From: a bacterium
GTDB taxonomy: Bacteria; 4484-113
Reading direction: 5' to 3'
Assembly: GCA_021163765.1 (NCBI GenBank)
Contig: JAGGTK010000023.1
Coordinates: forward strand, 1-38,899
Length of the DNA: 38,899 nt
Shown one piece after another: positions 8,955 to 20,432 of the stretch. The notes under the pieces are model-generated. The model worked only from the letters and a program-made list of their open reading frames with translations, did not search any database and had not been told where the DNA came from. The stretch's first letter is position 1. The number at the start of each line of letters is the position of its first letter. The position numbers and the translations under genes were made by a program.

Positions 8955-9860
8955 CTAGCGATAGACCCGGGTGTACGGCACCGCGTAGGACAGCAGTGTC
9001 AGCAGCGAGCCAAGCAGTATGAGCCATCCGAGAATCCGGTTGCTGAATCTGGGTTCTCTGAGTGCAGTGGGGGTGAACCGGAAGAGATCCCATCTGAGCA
9101 ACAGTATAATCCCGAAATACAACAGCAGGTAGAGCGACCGGCTGTCGTTAAGGCTGTGCCCGAACGGCCAGGGGCCCCAGGCGTCCTGCCAGCCGAACGA
9201 GGCGCCCGTGATGTAGATTGCCAGCGGAACGCCTCCGATTAGGAGCGCGAGCCAGCCCCATCGCATCGCCGCGTGTGCCCTGCTGGCGGTGGCTTTCTGA
9301 GCAAGATCGCCCATCCCGCCGAACACGAGCAGCAGTGCGTAGTAAAGCGCGTGGAGCAGGTATATGCCGGCCCCGAAGAGCATCACAAGTTGCAGCAGGA
9401 CAATCCACAGGTTCATCTGGCTCTTCCAGTGGACGGTTGGCAGGTGTGTCTCAGGGGCGTTTTCAGGTATTGCGACCGACGCGCCGCCGGAGTCGATTGC
9501 GGTGATGTAATATTCGAAGACCTCACCCTTAGCCTGTGACGGTATCTCCGCAACGTAGTACACGCTGCTGCCGACCCGTTCCATCATCTTTCCCTGGAAC
9601 GCCGGGTCGCCTTTCAGTCGGTAGTGCAGTTCCGCGCGCACAATGAGCGCGTTGCGGTAAGACCAGATGGACGCGCTTATCAGATGTCCCTGGCCGACAT
9701 TGCCGTATTTTACGGGCTGGTGGATGTAGCCTATCGCTTCCGTGGGATCTGCCTTGCGGTACACCAGCGGGCTTACCGAATTGTGAAATCCAAACAGGAA
9801 AATCAGGCCTGCGATGATTACGATCAGGGCTACGAATATAGCCTGGCGGTTGGTGGGCAC
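8955..9860 (-). CDS. Integral membrane hypothetical protein
   Basis: N-terminal TM segment plus several further hydrophobic helices; GTG start preceded by AGGAGGAA. Confidence 0.65.
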   Translation of the reverse strand: MPTNRQAIFVALIVIIAGLIFLFGFHNSVSPLVYRKADPTEAIGYIHQPVKYGNVGQGHLISASIWSYRNALIVRAELHYRLKGDPAFQGKMMERVGSSVYYVAEIPSQAKGEVFEYYITAIDSGGASVAIPENAPETHLPTVHWKSQMNLWIVLLQLVMLFGAGIYLLHALYYALLLVFGGMGDLAQKATASRAHAAMRWGWLALLIGGVPLAIYITGASFGWQDAWGPWPFGHSLNDSRSLYLLLYFGIILLLRWDLFRFTPTALREPRFSNRILGWLILLGSLLTLLSYAVPYTRVYR

Positions 9861-9863
9861 TGG

Positions 9864-10196
9864 TTATTCCTCCTCCCTTGAAACGCCACCTGATTCTACC
9901 AGTTTGGCTCTAGCCTGGGAAGCCCAGTAGCCGTCCGGCGCTAGCTCCAGGTATAACCGGTAGGTTTCCCGCGCAAGCTCCTCTCGTCCCATGGCATCGA
10001 ATGCCAGGCCGAGATTGTAGACCGCGCCTAGATATTCGGGGTCCCGCGCGAATTCCCGCAGAAGCTCCACCACGGCTTTCTCCGGATGTCCCCCGGCGAT
10101 CATTTTTTGAAAGGGTATGCATCTACTCATATTGATCGTCTCCAGTGATGATGCCGCTGTAATATGGGCATGCGCTTGGAACAGTGACAGCAGCAT
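9864..10196 (-). CDS. TPR-repeat protein
   Basis: EYLGAVYNLGLAFDAMGREELARETYRLYLELAPD is a TPR-like helix pair; an internal start at MSRCIPFQ (about 10130) is also possible. Confidence 0.65.
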   Translation of the reverse strand: MLLSLFQAHAHITAASSLETINMSRCIPFQKMIAGGHPEKAVVELLREFARDPEYLGAVYNLGLAFDAMGREELARETYRLYLELAPDGYWASQARAKLVESGGVSREEE

Positions 10197-10213
10197 ATGC
10201 GTCTAAGTATAAT
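10184..10213 (+). promoter_or_regulatory. sigma70-like promoter for the 10243 gene
   Basis: GTGACA (10184-10189), 18-nt spacer, TATAAT (10208-10213); SD AAGGGG before the ATG at 10243. Confidence 0.6.
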
Positions 10214-10242
10214 ACTCGTGAGTCCTTGCAAGGGGAAATATT

Positions 10243-12021
10243 ATGCGAAGATCTGTGTCATTGCTGATATTTGTGATTGTGCTGGTAGCGGCGTCAACTG
10301 CAGCATACGCCAGGCTGGCTGAAGTTACCGGCGTTGAGACGGCGGTCTTTGCGGACCGCGAAGTGGTTGTACTCAGGCATATCGGCAGCGTTTCCGTGTC
10401 TCCGCGGTACTTCGTAGACAACGACGAGGTCTGCCTGACCATCGCTCTGGGCAACGTGCGCCTGAATGAGCCCAGGTACGTAGTGGCTGGACAGAAATTG
10501 CTCTCCTCCGTCGAGCTTGCGCCGGTGGGGAACAGGAATCGTGTACTGCTAAAGCTGAAGCTCGCCAACCCCGATGTCCTTAGTCTCCGCAGTTTTCGCT
10601 TTGGCAGTTACTCAAGTCACGTTACGCTTGTAGAGCTTTTCCCGCCAGGCGTAAGAAAGGAAGACCGCCCGAAGGTCAGCGACCTGGAAGCGCTCCTCGC
10701 AGGCCGCGTGCAAGAGCCTGTTGAGCCTGCGCCCGAAAAAGTATCCGGGTTGCAGCCGGAGCAGAGCGTGACCGTAAAAGCGGATCCCGAGCGGGTGCTT
10801 TCGCAGATGCAGGGCAAGGACATCCTCTCGCTCGACACGCCCCTGACCATAATTTCTGAAGGAGCGGGGGCGATTTCGAGCGACCAGGGGGAATACGGCC
10901 TGCGCACAGCGCTGCAGGAAGGTGCCGTCAGTGAAGTTGTTTTCATCGGTAAGCCTGGTGATGTCGAGCGGGCGCGCAGTTTCCTGCGCACAACGCGCTT
11001 CCGCTCCACTGCGCGGACTCTGAACGCCGAAACCGAGCGTACTCGTCGGCCTGAAACCTACGGGAGCGACGACGATACCGACAGTGATTATCCGCGGCTG
11101 AGCGTGGAGGAGCCGGGAAACCCATTCGGCTATCAGCACCTGAAAGACCAGTTGTCGGACGTGCTGGTGAATCTTCCCGCCACATCAGGCTACAATTTCT
11201 ATAAGACGCTGATGCTGCTCTCGCGGATGGCCGGTATCAGCATCATCATTGACCCTTACCTCGTTGACGAGCCAACGGGGAGCCTGCGCTCCAACAAGCT
11301 GGAACCCCCCGGTGGCGGAGAAGGCGAAGACGGCGGAGGCGGTTTCCGCGAAGCCGGGCAGTTCGACGCGATGGACTTGCACGGCGCGACCAACACAGTC
11401 ATCGGCAACTTCGAAAATGTGCCTTTCGACCTTGCGCTCCAGATAATCCTGGAGGCGCACAACCTGGATTACCTGGTGTTCAGCACGCCGGAGACGGCCT
11501 ATACCAAGCCCGTAATTCTGGTGAGCAGCAAGGAGCGCATTGAGCAGGAGATAGCAGGCGCCAACGAGATCGACCTTTACCAGCTTCACTACGGCGACCC
11601 GACGGAAATCTACAACATCCTGGACAATATGGACCTGCTTCCTTCGCGTGAAAAGGGCTGGTGGGTTTACCAGAACCAATACACCGGCGGAGGCGGGTAC
11701 GGCGGCGGTGGTAGTGGCGGTGGCGGCCAGGGCGGCGGTAGTCGCGGAGGTGGCGGAGGCTCAGGTGGTGGCTCCGGTGGCGGCGGTGGCGGAGTAGGCC
11801 CCGGCGCGCCGGGCGGTATGGGCGTTATGGGCTACGAGGTCAACCCGCGTGAAGAACAGGCGCTGATACTGGAGTTTGCGCCGGATACGCGCGATGAGCG
11901 TCTGGCGGAGCTGCTGAATCTTGCGGAGAGGGAAGGCTTGAGCCTGCTATCCGTGGGCTTCACCGGCACCGAGCGTGAAGACGCCACAGATGGCCTCCTG
12001 CTCGTTATTTTCCTGGGGTAG
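10243..12021 (+). CDS. Secretin-like periplasmic protein: AMIN-like N-terminus, STN-like region and Gly-rich linker, without a secretin barrel domain
   Basis: Signal peptide; AMIN-like beta-rich N-terminus; YKTLMLLSRMAGISIIIDPYLV ... NTVIGNFENVPFDLALQIILEAHNLDYLVFS resembles secretin STN/N0-N1 modules; no barrel signature to the end of the ORF. Confidence 0.6.
   Translation: MRRSVSLLIFVIVLVAASTAAYARLAEVTGVETAVFADREVVVLRHIGSVSVSPRYFVDNDEVCLTIALGNVRLNEPRYVVAGQKLLSSVELAPVGNRNRVLLKLKLANPDVLSLRSFRFGSYSSHVTLVELFPPGVRKEDRPKVSDLEALLAGRVQEPVEPAPEKVSGLQPEQSVTVKADPERVLSQMQGKDILSLDTPLTIISEGAGAISSDQGEYGLRTALQEGAVSEVVFIGKPGDVERARSFLRTTRFRSTARTLNAETERTRRPETYGSDDDTDSDYPRLSVEEPGNPFGYQHLKDQLSDVLVNLPATSGYNFYKTLMLLSRMAGISIIIDPYLVDEPTGSLRSNKLEPPGGGEGEDGGGGFREAGQFDAMDLHGATNTVIGNFENVPFDLALQIILEAHNLDYLVFSTPETAYTKPVILVSSKERIEQEIAGANEIDLYQLHYGDPTEIYNILDNMDLLPSREKGWWVYQNQYTGGGGYGGGGSGGGGQGGGSRGGGGGSGGGSGGGGGGVGPGAPGGMGVMGYEVNPREEQALILEFAPDTRDERLAELLNLAEREGLSLLSVGFTGTEREDATDGLLLVIFLG
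11686..11817 (+). repeat. Low-complexity GGN-rich tract encoding a Gly/Ser linker
   Basis: Encodes GGGGYGGGGSGGGGQGGGSRGGGGGSGGGSGGGGGGVGPGAPGG. Confidence 0.9.
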
Positions 12022-12056
12022 GCTGCCAGGTCCAACGGTGATGGCGTTTTGGATTG

Positions 12057-13343
12057 CTACACCCCAAACCGTGCGAACACTTCTTCACCCGCGTAGCTGC
12101 CCGACACTCCCAGGTATTCTTCGATGCGCAGAAGCTCGTTGTACTTCGCCACGCGATCGGTGCGCGCGGGAGCGCCGGTCTTTATCTGCCCGGCGTTGGT
12201 GCCCACCGCCAGGTGCGCTATGAACGTGTCCTCGGTTTCGCCGCTGCGGTGCGAAATGACGGGATTCCAGGCGGTGTGCTGGGTCATCTCGATTGCTTCC
12301 AGCGTCTCCGTCACCGTGCCGATCTGATTGAGCTTGATGAGCACCGCGTTGGACGCCCACTCGGCTATGCCGCGCGCAATGAGCTCCTGATTGGTCACGT
12401 AAATGTCGTCGCCGATAATCTGTAGCCGCCCGGACAGTTTCTTCGTGAACGCTTCAAAGCCGTCCCAATCCTCTTCGTCAAACGGGTCTTCAATGCTGAC
12501 GATGGGGAACTCGTCAATCAGCTTCTCGTAATACTTTGAAAGTCCACTTGCGGTGTAGGTCTTGTTCTCGGCGGTCAGGCGGTACTTCCCCTTCTTGTAG
12601 AACCCGCTCGCGGCGCAGTCCAGCCCGATGCCGATCTGCTTGCCCGGCCTGTATCCAGCCTTCTTGATGGCCGTGACGATGGCATCCAGCGCGTCGGCGT
12701 GGGTCTTAAGGTTCGGCGCAAAGCCCCCTTCGTCGCCCACGTTGGTGGCGAGCTTCATCTTTTTCAGCACGTCCCTGAGAGCGTGGTAAACCTCCGAACC
12801 CGCACGGAGCGCCTCGCGGAACGATGGAGCGCCAAAGGGTATTACCATAAACTCCTGGATATCGAGGGTGTTGTCGGCGTGCGCGCCACCGTTGAGGATG
12901 TTCATCATCGGCACCGGCAGCACGTGCGCTCCCGCGCCGCCGAGGAACGCGAACAGCGGAACTCCCAGCGCATTGGCGCTCGCCTGCGCGGCAGCCATGG
13001 AGACGCTTAAAATAGCGTTCGCGCCCAGCTTCTTCTTTGACGGCGTGCCATCAAGCGTCTTCATCAGAGTGTCTACCAGCCGCTGGTCGGGCAGGGCGAA
13101 GCCGATGAGCTCCGGCGCGATAACTTCCTCCACCGTGGTGACTGCTTTGAGCACGCCTTTGCCCCGGTAGCGCTTGGCGTCACCATCGCGGCGTTCCAGG
13201 GCTTCGAACTTGCCGGTGGACGCGCCGGACGCAACGATTGCGCGGCCGACTGTCCCATTGTCCAGAACCACCTCGGCCTCCACCGTCGGATTGCCCCGGC
13301 TGTCCAGGACTTCACGCGCACTTATTGTTTCGATATAAAACAT
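12057..13343 (-). CDS. eno: Enolase
   Basis: [44 protein letters not shown] ... [23 protein letters not shown] at 13343 preceded by GGAGG. The upstream 13379 start is probably spurious. Confidence 0.98.
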   Translation of the reverse strand: MFYIETISAREVLDSRGNPTVEAEVVLDNGTVGRAIVASGASTGKFEALERRDGDAKRYRGKGVLKAVTTVEEVIAPELIGFALPDQRLVDTLMKTLDGTPSKKKLGANAILSVSMAAAQASANALGVPLFAFLGGAGAHVLPVPMMNILNGGAHADNTLDIQEFMVIPFGAPSFREALRAGSEVYHALRDVLKKMKLATNVGDEGGFAPNLKTHADALDAIVTAIKKAGYRPGKQIGIGLDCAASGFYKKGKYRLTAENKTYTASGLSKYYEKLIDEFPIVSIEDPFDEEDWDGFEAFTKKLSGRLQIIGDDIYVTNQELIARGIAEWASNAVLIKLNQIGTVTETLEAIEMTQHTAWNPVISHRSGETEDTFIAHLAVGTNAGQIKTGAPARTDRVAKYNELLRIEEYLGVSGSYAGEEVFARFGV

Positions 13344-13372
13344 TGATACCTCCAGGGAGTGGGCGCATTTGA

Positions 13373-14197
13373 CTACCATCTTTTAGTTAGCTCGACAAAC
13401 TCGCTCAGGTCCATCAGCGAACTCAGCCGACCATCCAGTTTACACACTGTCGTAAGTATAGGTTTATTGACATGAGCTACCGCGTCAATGCATGAGTCAG
13501 CAAGCAGCTTGTTGATGCGAGATGGGTCGAACTCGTTGGTCACAACGGCATAATCGAACTTGTACCTCATAGTCTGCGCCACGGCTTTGTACGCTGGACA
13601 TTCACCTGTTATGTCGCCCACTCGGTCATGGCGAAGACTCCATTTCACTGAAATCACCGCGCGTGGAACACTGTTCTTTCGCACGAGGATGTCGATGCTT
13701 GGCGTTGTGCTACGCCCCGGAATCGTGAATCCTGGGAAAGCACTCGTGGCTTTCACCTCTTCTTTGAAGGATAGCTGCTTTGAGCTGTACTTGGCTAGAA
13801 TCCGCGCCACTAGCGAAACGAACGCCATGCCTAACGGGTTCTGGCGCTGCATGCCCTTGTAGTTTGGATGGCGCATGAGCCGGTCGACTAGGGCGGGAAC
13901 ACCCTCTGTCTTCACGTTCAGTTCTCTTGCCAGGTATTCCTCTGCTGCAGATGCTCGTAGTTGCCACGCATTCGGCTTAGTTGGGCCGGCCGCTTTCCGC
14001 TTGCTTGGCGGACGGCGTAGTTTGTCCGCGTCGATGATGTGAGGCAGTTGACTGAAGCCGGCTTCATGTATTTGCTCGTACCATAGCAGGACTTGGTAAA
14101 TGCCAAGCCAGGCTGAAGACAAGTCCAGTGCATTTGGATACTTGCTCTTAAGCAGCAGTTGCCAGGCAAGCTTCGATGTTTCTTGGCGAGTCGGCAT
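13373..14197 (-). CDS. Type II restriction endonuclease, predicted CCGG-family (NgoMIV/Cfr10I/BsaWI-like)
   Basis: [40 protein letters not shown] contains S-V-K-x3-R-x-D-R-x6-E (K-x13-E). Adjacent to a DNA methyltransferase gene. Confidence 0.82.
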   Translation of the reverse strand: MPTRQETSKLAWQLLLKSKYPNALDLSSAWLGIYQVLLWYEQIHEAGFSQLPHIIDADKLRRPPSKRKAAGPTKPNAWQLRASAAEEYLARELNVKTEGVPALVDRLMRHPNYKGMQRQNPLGMAFVSLVARILAKYSSKQLSFKEEVKATSAFPGFTIPGRSTTPSIDILVRKNSVPRAVISVKWSLRHDRVGDITGECPAYKAVAQTMRYKFDYAVVTNEFDPSRINKLLADSCIDAVAHVNKPILTTVCKLDGRLSSLMDLSEFVELTKRW

Positions 14198-14205
14198 AGG
14201 GTGTC

Positions 14206-15510
14206 CTACTCCTTGTGGAAGCCAATGACAAACTCTTCGTGCATACGGTTCTCGATTCCTGATGCACTGTTGCGGCGAAAACTGGCGGGCATCATACGCC
14301 GGTTTCGGTCAAGTGCTCGTTTGGCGCAGCCAATGGAGGTGAAGCCCACGCTTTCACCGATGTCAGTAAGAAGCTCGTGTGTAGGTATGCGAAGTCCCCT
14401 CATTGTTGACGGACCAACAACAAGTATCGCGGCCCTATTGAATTTGAGAACTCTGAATAGCTCCTTGAGTACGTAGCGCATGTCGACTAAGTACTTGGCG
14501 AGGACTTTTGCCCGACTGGCGTCCTTGGCTGCCAGTGTTTCCACGTGGGCTTGAGCCGTGCGCGGTAGAGCAGAAGTTTCTGGCTTTCCAGTGCGTTCAG
14601 TTCCGATGTATGTACCCCTGAGTTCTGTTAGGGCGCTCAGCGGTTCGCCCATCCAGACCAATGAGAACTTATGGGCTCTCGCATAGTCAATGGCATTTGC
14701 GTATGGCGGTGAAGTCACAACTAGATCGATACAGTTGTCTTTCAGCTTGAGATCTCTTGCATCGCCGCGACAGACTCTGATTCCACGTCTACTTGACCGC
14801 AGCGCGTGCAAGCCACGGACGGCCTTGGCTAGTTTCTGCTCGAACTGGGTAAGCGCATCACGAGGTGTCTTTGTTGGGTCCTTGTGCGGACGGGTGTGAG
14901 CCAAATCCCGGGCAAGTGAAACGCCACCTGATTTCGTTATTATTACCGAAGAGAAAACCAGTTCGATGAAGTTCCGGATGTCTTCGCTCGTGATCCTTTG
15001 GATCGATAGGATAAGTGATGCCAGTTCGGTCTGGGTTCTTGGCAGAAACCAGTAATCGATAAATTCCCTAGTGCGCACGTCTAACGAGGAAAGAAAACGC
15101 TCAACCGCCTTACGGTCCTTCACGGTTCTCTTTGCAGAGTTGAGCACGTGAATTCCCACTTCCTCTACTTCAGCGGTGTCCAGCGGCGTGACTTTCGCCT
15201 TGCAGATCTTCAGGGCGAGAGGGTCTATGTCGTAGCCGATTGCACGCCTCCCAAGTAAGCATGCCTCAACGATAGTCGTACCTGACCCTACCATTGGATC
15301 AAGAATAGTGTCCCCCCTTATCGTTAGGGTCTCGATGAAAGCTCGTGGAAGCTGAGGTGGGAACTTGGCGGCAAAAGGATGCCAACTATGTGATGCGTAG
15401 GAGCTCTTCTCGTTGTGGAAGTCCAGGTCCCTATCAAGAAGCAAGGGTAGCATTGCGGACGTATTCGGACGGATTTCTAAACTGGCAACTGATTGGCGTG
15501 TTGTGCTCAT
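14206..15510 (-). CDS. Site-specific DNA methyltransferase (predicted amino-methyltransferase, N4-cytosine type)
   Basis: AdoMet motif DTILDPMVGSGTTIVEACLLGRRAIGYDIDP and catalytic motif LVVTSPPYANAIDYARAHKFSLVWMG. ATG at 15510; GTG 15519 or TTG 15516 are alternatives. Confidence 0.92.
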   Translation of the reverse strand: MSTTRQSVASLEIRPNTSAMLPLLLDRDLDFHNEKSSYASHSWHPFAAKFPPQLPRAFIETLTIRGDTILDPMVGSGTTIVEACLLGRRAIGYDIDPLALKICKAKVTPLDTAEVEEVGIHVLNSAKRTVKDRKAVERFLSSLDVRTREFIDYWFLPRTQTELASLILSIQRITSEDIRNFIELVFSSVIITKSGGVSLARDLAHTRPHKDPTKTPRDALTQFEQKLAKAVRGLHALRSSRRGIRVCRGDARDLKLKDNCIDLVVTSPPYANAIDYARAHKFSLVWMGEPLSALTELRGTYIGTERTGKPETSALPRTAQAHVETLAAKDASRAKVLAKYLVDMRYVLKELFRVLKFNRAAILVVGPSTMRGLRIPTHELLTDIGESVGFTSIGCAKRALDRNRRMMPASFRRNSASGIENRMHEEFVIGFHKE

Positions 15511-15581
15511 TCCCAACACCTATTGTAGCAGACCGTTTCGGAGTGGGCTAAGTGGTAACCAGCGAGCCAATCCCATGTTGT

Positions 15582-18257
<2,676 letters not shown>

Positions 18258-18310
18258 GAGCCATTCCTCCCTGTAATAGTAAGTGCCCGAACGTAAGATT
18301 CGGACGCACA

Positions 18311-18316
18311 ATTATA
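18311..18316 (-). promoter_or_regulatory. -10 element (TATAAT on the minus strand) upstream of ppdK
   Basis: Minus strand ...cttgtgTATAATtgtgcg..., about 50 nt upstream of the GTG start; the -35 match is weak. Confidence 0.45.
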
Positions 18317-18351
18317 CACAAGTAGCGATGCGAGGTAACCGCCAGATACCG

Positions 18352-19179
18352 CTATTCCTCTGTGTCGTCCGGCTGGATATCCGTATCCGGGCCTTCAGCC
18401 TGACCTTGGTGGCCGGCTTCCCCGGGCGTCTGGGATGCGGCATCTCCCAGCGGCTCCGAGGCCTGTAGCTCGGGGTCTAGAATCTCAATCTCAGCGCTGG
18501 CCATCAGTGTATCCATCCAAAGTGCGTACTTCGCCTCCGCCTTTTGGCGTGCTAAATTAGCGGCAACTTCATCGCGGGAAGGAAGGGGAACGTCTCCGCC
18601 GGGGTGGTTCTTCAGAATCTCCTTAAACATCTTGAGTTCTGCGTCGATTTCCTCTTCCGATACTTCAATATCCGCCGCAAAGAGATCGATCATCTTGTCT
18701 CGGAGAATCCAGGAGCGGACCATTTTTCTCAGATCGTCGAGACTAAGGCCGACATCAGCTTCCAGAGACGAGAGGAACTCTTCTTCGCTGTCGAACTCGC
18801 TTCTGACTTCAGTGTCGATGAAGGAATCCACTTCTTCGTCAGAGGCTGAAACACCCCGGGCTTCGGCGCCCTCAGCGAGCAGAATCCCCTCCACAATCTG
18901 TGATAGAGCGGTCCGGCTAATCTCCCTGCGCATCTTCTGTGGCATCTCCTCGTCGCGCATCTCCATAGCTTCTATCGTGGCCCGGAAGTAATTGTCCACG
19001 TCCTCCGATCGAACATCCGTATCGTTTACTGTGGCCACAATCCGGGGAGACGCTGAATGGCTGGGAACTCCACGTGTCTCGGAGTTGGAGCAGGTGCGGA
19101 AGAAGCTGCCCGCAACAATCGCAACGGCGACGACAGCCACCAGTATTACAATCTCGCGTTTCTGGCGTGCGGTTAACAT
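18352..19179 (-). CDS. SurA N-terminal-like chaperone domain protein, membrane-anchored, no PPIase domain visible
   Basis: N-terminal TM; IVATVNDTDVRSEDVDNYFR ... ALSQIVEGILLAEGAEARGVSASDEEVDSFIDTEVRSEFDSEEEFLSSLEADVGLSLDDLRKMVRSWILRDKM. Confidence 0.75.
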   Translation of the reverse strand: MLTARQKREIVILVAVVAVAIVAGSFFRTCSNSETRGVPSHSASPRIVATVNDTDVRSEDVDNYFRATIEAMEMRDEEMPQKMRREISRTALSQIVEGILLAEGAEARGVSASDEEVDSFIDTEVRSEFDSEEEFLSSLEADVGLSLDDLRKMVRSWILRDKMIDLFAADIEVSEEEIDAELKMFKEILKNHPGGDVPLPSRDEVAANLARQKAEAKYALWMDTLMASAEIEILDPELQASEPLGDAASQTPGEAGHQGQAEGPDTDIQPDDTEE

Positions 19180-19296
19180 CTTATATCATCGTGAGTGTCA
19201 TGCGGCGTGGGGCGCAATCTCGAACGGGCAGATGGCAAAGCATTCCGTTGCACTACAATTCCAGCGCAGCGGGTAGGATTAGCTGTCGGACCGTTC

Positions 19297-20199
19297 CTAT
19301 CCGTCGGAGCTTTCGCCCTCAACCTCCGGTTTGCCTGCTTCAGCATCGGCCTCGGCGGTATCGTCCTCTGTCGGAGAAGTCGCATTTTCGCCTTCTGTCG
19401 GGGTTTCCTCGGCACCCTCGGCGGGTGTGTCAGGCTCTTCCGCTACTTCCTCGCCCGGTGTCGGCTCTTCGCCAGAGCCGTTTTCCTCGATTGTCACGCT
19501 CAAGGGTTGCTCCACTTCCGTTTCGGCCGGTTTCATCTTCTCCCGCTCCTTTTCCTGCTTCGCCTTCATCTCTGCACGCTGATCGGGTGGAAGGTACAGA
19601 TAATCAATATCAGCTTTGGCTTTAAGCTCATTAATTGTGGACTCCCCCATCGCGGAGGCTTTGTTCATCTTGATTCGGTCGCTCACAAAGTCCTTTAAGT
19701 CCTCAAACGACAAGTTCTCCGCCTCGTCCACAGTGAGGTTGTATTCCCGCGCATAATCCCTTTTGTAGAAGTCAGGATTCTGCTCGAATTCCGCCTTGAC
19801 CTCTTCCTCACTGATATCAACTTCAGATTTCAGCAGTTCGTTGAACGTCAGGATGAACTCCTGGTAGTCCCGAACGAACTGCATGGTTGCTCCTTGAGCT
19901 TCGAGGAATTTATTGAGCTCTTCCTCGCCGCCGAATTGCTCCTTCATCTTTTCGACTTCTTCGTCAATCTGTTCCTTGGAGATGTGGATCCCCTTAGCAG
20001 CAGCGGCGTTAAAGACCAGCAGTTTCGTGATGGTGTTGTCCACCATCTGCCTGAAGCCGGGATCATCCTGAAGGTCTTTCAGTGTTATCCTATGGTCGTC
20101 TACGGTTGCTATTGTGTAAGTGTCCGGCGTAATCGTGCACGCACCGATGAGAAGCATCAATACGGCAGCGGCAGCAACGATGTTTATGCAACGAGTCAT
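19297..20199 (-). CDS. SurA/foldase N-terminal-like lipoprotein with acidic P/E/T-rich C-terminal tail
   Basis: MTRCINIVAAAAVLMLLIGAC lipobox; TVDDHRITLKDLQDDPGFRQMVDNTITKLLVFNAAAAKGIHISKEQIDEEVEKMKEQFGGEEELNKFLEAQG. ATG 20199 after GGAGAG. Confidence 0.75.
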   Translation of the reverse strand: MTRCINIVAAAAVLMLLIGACTITPDTYTIATVDDHRITLKDLQDDPGFRQMVDNTITKLLVFNAAAAKGIHISKEQIDEEVEKMKEQFGGEEELNKFLEAQGATMQFVRDYQEFILTFNELLKSEVDISEEEVKAEFEQNPDFYKRDYAREYNLTVDEAENLSFEDLKDFVSDRIKMNKASAMGESTINELKAKADIDYLYLPPDQRAEMKAKQEKEREKMKPAETEVEQPLSVTIEENGSGEEPTPGEEVAEEPDTPAEGAEETPTEGENATSPTEDDTAEADAEAGKPEVEGESSDG

Positions 20200-20351
20200 T
20201 GAAACTCTCCTTATCCGAATTGAGCCTATCATTTTAGCACAGGTAGCCGCAGAGCTGCACGGATTGCGCTTGGGAATCATTTCGCGCCCAATTCCGTATT
20301 GTTTGGGGGATAACTTCTGCGCTCCTGGCGTGCATTATGGGACGAAAGAAC

Positions 20352-20380
20352 GGGTAGAACGGGAGAATGGGTAGAACGGG
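20352..20380. repeat. Short intergenic direct repeat GGGTAGAACGGG x2 (17-nt period)
   Basis: GGGTAGAACGGG at 20352-20363 and 20369-20380. Confidence 0.8.
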
Positions 20381-20432
20381 TTCGATGTGCCTTTTCGCTT
20401 GTCTGCTCTTTTAAGCTCTGAGATTCCGAGGT

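Noticed and set aside
8427-9242. Plus-strand ORFs of 134 and 127 aa
   Set aside because: Antisense to the M28 peptidase and membrane protein; no conserved motif.
11685-11820. Considered the GGN-rich tract as a CRISPR-like or tandem DNA repeat
   Set aside because: It is in-frame coding Gly/Ser low complexity with no constant repeat unit or spacers.
19074-19698. Overlapping plus-strand ORFs (183 and 167 aa)
   Set aside because: Antisense to the SurA-like genes; Arg/Ser/Pro-rich or Phe/Arg-rich shadow composition.
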